Below the pieces are notes generated by a model. The model was not told where the DNA came from. It worked only from the letters and a program-made list of their open reading frames with translations, and did no database searches. Positions 6,632 through 9,722 of a stretch of 9,722 nucleotides of DNA are shown here, in pieces. The translations under genes and the position numbers were made by a program. The DNA comes from Anaerolineales bacterium (GTDB lineage: Bacteria > Chloroflexota > Anaerolineae > Anaerolineales > UBA4823), in contig JAOAHK010000055.1 of assembly GCA_026415275.1 (NCBI GenBank), positions 1 to 9,722 on the forward strand. Direction: 5' to 3'. Positions within the stretch are counted from its first letter, which is position 1; each line of letters begins with the position of its first letter.

Positions 6632-8445
6632 TGAGGTGGATTTGCGGAAGCTTCTTCCTTTGGAGGTGCTGGTGATTGGGTTGTTGGTTGATTCTGATTC
6701 AAATAGGGTTCGAGATAGGAATGACGAGAGTGACCGGCTTCCACAGCTTCTTCAAACTCGCCAGCGATGACTGGAGGCTCAAACCGCACCGGGCGGCGCA
6801 CACCAAACAACTCCCAAAATTTGGCGATGGCTATCAACAATTGATAGCGATATTCCTGTACTTTGAGCGACTGCCACTCGACAATTGCCCCCATAGGACC
6901 CTCAACGCGAGACTTTACCCGCACAATCCGATAGATTTGGCTGGGATCGCGATAACCGATGGGAGAAATCAGGATTGCATGAGCCATCAAGATGACTAAA
7001 ATTAGCACGATCAAAACCAGCCAACCGCCCTCAAACCACTTTCCTACAATTTGCCCCACAAAGACAAAGGTTGAAAGGGCAATCGAGAAGTTTACCCCAA
7101 TCAATCCCCAAGTTCGCCTCCTACCCGATTCTTTCAATTGGATATGTCTCCGCATTGCTAATCCCATCGCCGTTATGGGTAGAAAAACTCCTACGCCATA
7201 GTAAGGGACTGCATGACCCGTGTCGCCGCGCACAAGCAATTGAATAATCACGGCTGCAATGAACGCCGCCGTTACCGGGCGGGTAAAGGTACCCTTTGGA
7301 TTGCGATAGACTACGATCTCAGGAATTTCACCAATGGCAACGTTGCGCCAGGTGATAGCTTGCATATCTTGATAAGCGGTCATCGAAGCCGCAGAGAGCA
7401 AAGCCACAGCAAGAAATTGATAAAACCAATAAAGAATTATGCCACCGGGGTATTGCTCAAAACCGATAAAAGCCAGATTACCAACCAATGTTCGCCCAAA
7501 TGTGCCATCAAAAACATTAAACCGCAAGGAGAAAACGGTTAGAAACAGCGTTGTAAGTCCACCGTAGAACAGGAAGGCGGTCTGCACCGTTCGCCCGATT
7601 CCAGATTTGCCGCTATAAAAATTCCACAACCAATTCAAACGTGGAAAGCGCTTTTTTCCCCAACGGATCAGAGGATAATCCTCATCGATCACAAATTGGA
7701 TCCCATTCGACATGGCTTCCAAGCCCGTCAAAGCCACCATACCCTTCATGCTAGCAGTCAACATGTGATAAAGAGCTTGCCCCAGGCTTGCCGGCAACGG
7801 TGGTTCGGTTGGGGCAGGTGGAACTCCTCGCGCATGAGCTAGGATCAACCCGATCAGCATTGTTAGGGTCAAGCCAGCAAAGATTCCCAACAAAGTAAAC
7901 ACAACTTGAGCTGATTCCCCTCGTCCCCGAATGGTCAAGTACCAAGTTGTGAAGGCTAAACCAGCGCCGATTAAGAAATGCCAAAACCAGTTAATGTTAT
8001 AGGCACCAATAATCGAAAGCAATTGGTCACTTCCAGAAAGGGTAGAAACAACAATGGTGAGCACATAATCCTGCACTAAGACAACAGCCACAATCAAGCT
8101 CAGGGAGGGGCCCAAATATCGCATTGCTGCAGTGAAAGACCCACCCCCTTCATTAAATACACCCAGCGAATACATGTACAAAGATCCGAAGACAAAGTTC
8201 GCCAAAGCGATCACCGCGACACAGATGAAGGCGTAGTGCTCTAAGCCATAAGGATGCAACGCACTCATCATCTCTCCGGTCGCATAGTAATAAGAGGTGA
8301 AGTAATCTACCCCAAAAAGCGCCAAGGCAGCCAACATTCCCACTTGGCCAGCGCCGTGCACCAATGCATCCTCTTGGCGTTCACGCGGGGCAAGGCGATA
8401 GGAAACAAAGAAGAGAACAATAAGTAAACCAATTGCAAATAACAT
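6628..8445 (-). CDS. KimA-like K+ transporter (APC superfamily, LeuT fold)
   Basis: A 605-residue inner-membrane permease, easily annotated as an amino acid permease, but its motifs match Bacillus subtilis KimA (YdaO), an H+-coupled K+ importer. By eye, and from memory of KimA, the residues lining its K+ sites are all kept: Asp47 and Tyr54 (DYFTSYYY), Asp126, Thr130 and Ser134 (DYVLTIVVS), Thr240 and Glu243 (ALTGLEAMS) and Tyr416 (VPYYGVGVF). EGGGSF at 99-104 matches the PQGGGA block of KimA. Differences: an extra hydrophobic segment at residues 1-17 before the first core helix, a charged insertion at about 253-285, and a C-terminus of about 110 residues ending in a Pro/Gln-rich tail instead of KimA's USP-like domain. 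GAGG five bases before the ATG is the ribosome binding site. The stop overlaps the ATPase start. APC membership is sure; K+ as substrate is a good inference. Confidence 0.85.
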   Translation of the reverse strand: MLFAIGLLIVLFFVSYRLAPRERQEDALVHGAGQVGMLAALALFGVDYFTSYYYATGEMMSALHPYGLEHYAFICVAVIALANFVFGSLYMYSLGVFNEGGGSFTAAMRYLGPSLSLIVAVVLVQDYVLTIVVSTLSGSDQLLSIIGAYNINWFWHFLIGAGLAFTTWYLTIRGRGESAQVVFTLLGIFAGLTLTMLIGLILAHARGVPPAPTEPPLPASLGQALYHMLTASMKGMVALTGLEAMSNGIQFVIDEDYPLIRWGKKRFPRLNWLWNFYSGKSGIGRTVQTAFLFYGGLTTLFLTVFSLRFNVFDGTFGRTLVGNLAFIGFEQYPGGIILYWFYQFLAVALLSAASMTAYQDMQAITWRNVAIGEIPEIVVYRNPKGTFTRPVTAAFIAAVIIQLLVRGDTGHAVPYYGVGVFLPITAMGLAMRRHIQLKESGRRRTWGLIGVNFSIALSTFVFVGQIVGKWFEGGWLVLIVLILVILMAHAILISPIGYRDPSQIYRIVRVKSRVEGPMGAIVEWQSLKVQEYRYQLLIAIAKFWELFGVRRPVRFEPPVIAGEFEEAVEAGHSRHSYLEPYLNQNQPTTQSPAPPKEEASANPPQ

Positions 8446-8475
8446 ATCAACCTCGAGGAGCGATTTTATGGTTTC

Positions 8476-9627
8476 TCAGGATCTTTGCAGGGAGAAATTC
8501 AAAAAAGCCTGTTCTAACATCTTGAGCTGCTTGAGGATATATTTGCGGGTGGTTGGGTTGAGGCGCGTGTCCTGAGCAACTTTCACTTCTTCTTCGCGCA
8601 CTGCGCGCACCACAAACGCAGGGATGAACATGATCCGCCCAGCCGGAATGACCACAAAGGGGTAGATTTTCATGGTCAGGTCTTGATCATCGAAATAAGG
8701 CAAACGAATGGTCAGGCCGCGATTTAGATTTTGGGCGCGGGCGCGTTTTTTGATCGTTTCGATGATTTGACGAGTTTGATACATCGCTAAAGCGCGTCCT
8801 TGATTGACCAATTGACCCAACATGCCATACCGTTTTTGCTGATAGACCTCATCGGCGATCATGCAGGGTGAAAAGGCAACCGCATAGTGCAGCAGGCGTA
8901 AGTAGCGTTGCATCGAGGCAATGTGCGACTCTGCCTCTTGGACATTGGAAAGCAGCAATTCACCATTTTCATCAAACGCTACCCATTGAGGTAAAAAGAA
9001 GCGCCGTGCGTAAGGCACAAAAGGAACCAATAACTCGCCACGCTCTCGATCCTCAATTTTCTCTTCGGCGATGGCGTCAGTTGTGGCGGTCAATGCCGAT
9101 TCGATTTGTTCCTCTTCGGCTGGAATGCTCGGAATGCTTTCTCCTTCTTCGGCAAGGTAATGAACCGACCGACCAGCGGGAAGCAGGTTATAAACAATAT
9201 GAACTGAAGTCGCATGACGGATCAAACGTGCCGCTTCCCTTATGGCTTGATTTTCGCTCTGCTCTAATTCGACCAAGCGCTGCTTGGCTAGGATACGCAA
9301 TTCCTTACGCCGCAAGCGGTTTGCCCAGCCGCCCACTTGATACTCCCGCTGCTCTTGGGGAATGGTAAGGGTTTGAAAACCATCTCCAGCAGAGGGAACC
9401 ATCAACCGATCCGGCAAGGTAAAGCGTGCTTCAGGAGCATTTGTGGTAATCGCATCGGCAAGAGTTGCAGCTTGAGCTTCTATGAAACGTTGTACCAGCA
9501 AAGGTTGAGCGGCAAAGAGTTGACGGACTTCATCTAACTCACATTGCAACGGCTCGGTTAACTCGGCGGGCGGTTGAAGCAGGCTGGTGGTTTCGTCCAG
9601 AATGGTTCGATTGACAGGCTCAGGCAT
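8476..9627 (-). CDS. Unrecognised 383-residue protein heading the ion-transport operon
   Basis: I do not recognise a family. The protein appears soluble, with no signal peptide or membrane helix. Residues 1-60 are acidic and helical; 100-145 are basic then mixed-charge helical (RLRRKELRILAKQRL); 157-198 form a Glu-rich, probably disordered linker; 199-230 look like beta strands (LLVPFVPYARRFFLPQWVAF); 235-300 are helical, with SPCMIADEVYQQKRYGMLG (253-271) as the most distinctive stretch; 303-340 are beta-rich and hydrophobic; and 343-383 are helical and charged. AAGGA six bases before the ATG is a good ribosome binding site, and the window's only upstream promoter signals precede it, so it is the first gene of the operon. 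The next gene, a KimA-like transporter, starts 30 bases after its stop. A regulatory or scaffold role for the transporter is possible but is only guilt by association. Confidence 0.75.
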   Translation of the reverse strand: MPEPVNRTILDETTSLLQPPAELTEPLQCELDEVRQLFAAQPLLVQRFIEAQAATLADAITTNAPEARFTLPDRLMVPSAGDGFQTLTIPQEQREYQVGGWANRLRRKELRILAKQRLVELEQSENQAIREAARLIRHATSVHIVYNLLPAGRSVHYLAEEGESIPSIPAEEEQIESALTATTDAIAEEKIEDRERGELLVPFVPYARRFFLPQWVAFDENGELLLSNVQEAESHIASMQRYLRLLHYAVAFSPCMIADEVYQQKRYGMLGQLVNQGRALAMYQTRQIIETIKKRARAQNLNRGLTIRLPYFDDQDLTMKIYPFVVIPAGRIMFIPAFVVRAVREEEVKVAQDTRLNPTTRKYILKQLKMLEQAFLNFSLQRS

Positions 9628-9663
9628 ATGCGATCCTTATGGGAGAATCAAAACTAGCTCGAT

Positions 9664-9694
9664 ATTTTATCACGATTTTACCATTCAAATCCAA
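9664..9694 (-). promoter_or_regulatory. Candidate promoter of the five-gene operon
   Basis: On the minus strand TTGGAT (9694-9689) precedes TAAAAT (9669-9664) with 19-bp spacing, and this -10 is preceded by TGA, giving an extended -10 (TGN-TAAAAT). A second copy of the same extended element, TGG-TAAAAT, sits 11 bp upstream at 9683-9675. The leader would be about 30 bases with AAGGA (9638-9634) before the ATG at 9627. The upstream edge is cut by the adapter, so any activator site or riboswitch further out cannot be seen. Confidence 0.4.
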
Positions 9695-9703
9695 CCTTTA
9701 CCC

Positions 9704-9722
9704 CTGTCTCTTATACACATCT
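9704..9722 (+). other. Tn5/Nextera mosaic-end adapter (not genomic)
   Basis: The terminal 19 bases are CTGTCTCTTATACACATCT, exactly the hyperactive Tn5 mosaic-end sequence used in tagmentation libraries, reading outward at the contig end. It is residual adapter carried into the assembly, not an insertion sequence of the organism. Genomic sequence ends at 9703. Confidence 0.97.

Noticed and set aside
8868..9368. 166-codon plus-strand open frame
   Set aside because: It is antisense to the unrecognised operon head gene, with a composition typical of a shadow frame and no ribosome binding site or motif. The minus-strand frame is longer, has a good Shine-Dalgarno and fits the operon.
9628..9703. 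ydaO-type c-di-AMP riboswitch upstream of the KimA-like operon
   Set aside because: Known kimA genes are often controlled by this riboswitch, but only 76 genomic bases are present before the adapter and the visible stretch is promoter-like. The 30-bp gap before the transporter gene is also too short.
9704..9722. Natural Tn5/IS50-related insertion end
   Set aside because: The sequence equals the engineered mosaic end rather than a native IS50 outside or inside end, sits exactly at the contig terminus, and no transposase sequence is present.

Overview
This looks like a bacterial contig of moderate GC content, probably from a metagenome. The gene content (bacterial PolX with a PHP domain, DUF427, tandem RCK proteins, a KimA-type permease and a P2-type ATPase) and intergenic DNA with degenerate 7-bp repeats fit a Chloroflexota-like organism, for example Anaerolineae. 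No rRNA or taxonomic marker is present, so this is a low-confidence inference. The last 19 bases (9704-9722) are exactly the Tn5/Nextera mosaic-end adapter, so true genomic sequence stops at 9703 and the right end is a library or contig end.

Layout. Positions 1-161 (minus) hold the first 53 complete codons of lipB, which runs off the left edge. An AT-rich divergent intergenic region of about 260 bp (162-421) follows, with degenerate heptamer repeats, a probably leaderless lipB promoter and a TATAAT promoter with a strong ribosome binding site for the plus-strand genes. These are a DUF427 protein (422-706) and, one base after its stop, a family X DNA polymerase with a PHP nuclease domain (708-2447). 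The polymerase ends 11 bp from the end of a convergent five-gene minus-strand operon.

The operon reads right to left: an unrecognised 383-residue protein (9627-8476), a KimA-like LeuT-fold K+ transporter (8445-6628), a P2-type cation ATPase whose membrane motifs resemble the Na+,K+-ATPase class more than SERCA (6631-3800), and two single-RCK TrkA/KtrA-type NAD-binding proteins (3789-3130 and 3127-2459). From the transporter onward the junctions are very tight: a 4-bp ATGA overlap, then two junctions where a consensus Shine-Dalgarno overlaps the preceding stop codon.

Taken together, the operon looks like an ion-homeostasis module: a secondary K+ importer, an ATP-driven cation pump and two nucleotide-sensing RCK subunits. 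No TrkH or KtrB pore is present in the window. The most interesting idea is that the RCK pair gates the KimA-like transporter, or the pump, instead of a Trk/Ktr channel. Secondary points are a PolX with Gln at the third catalytic Asp position, an ATPase with DKSGT and TGEA in place of DKTGT and TGES, and an unknown protein at the head of the operon.
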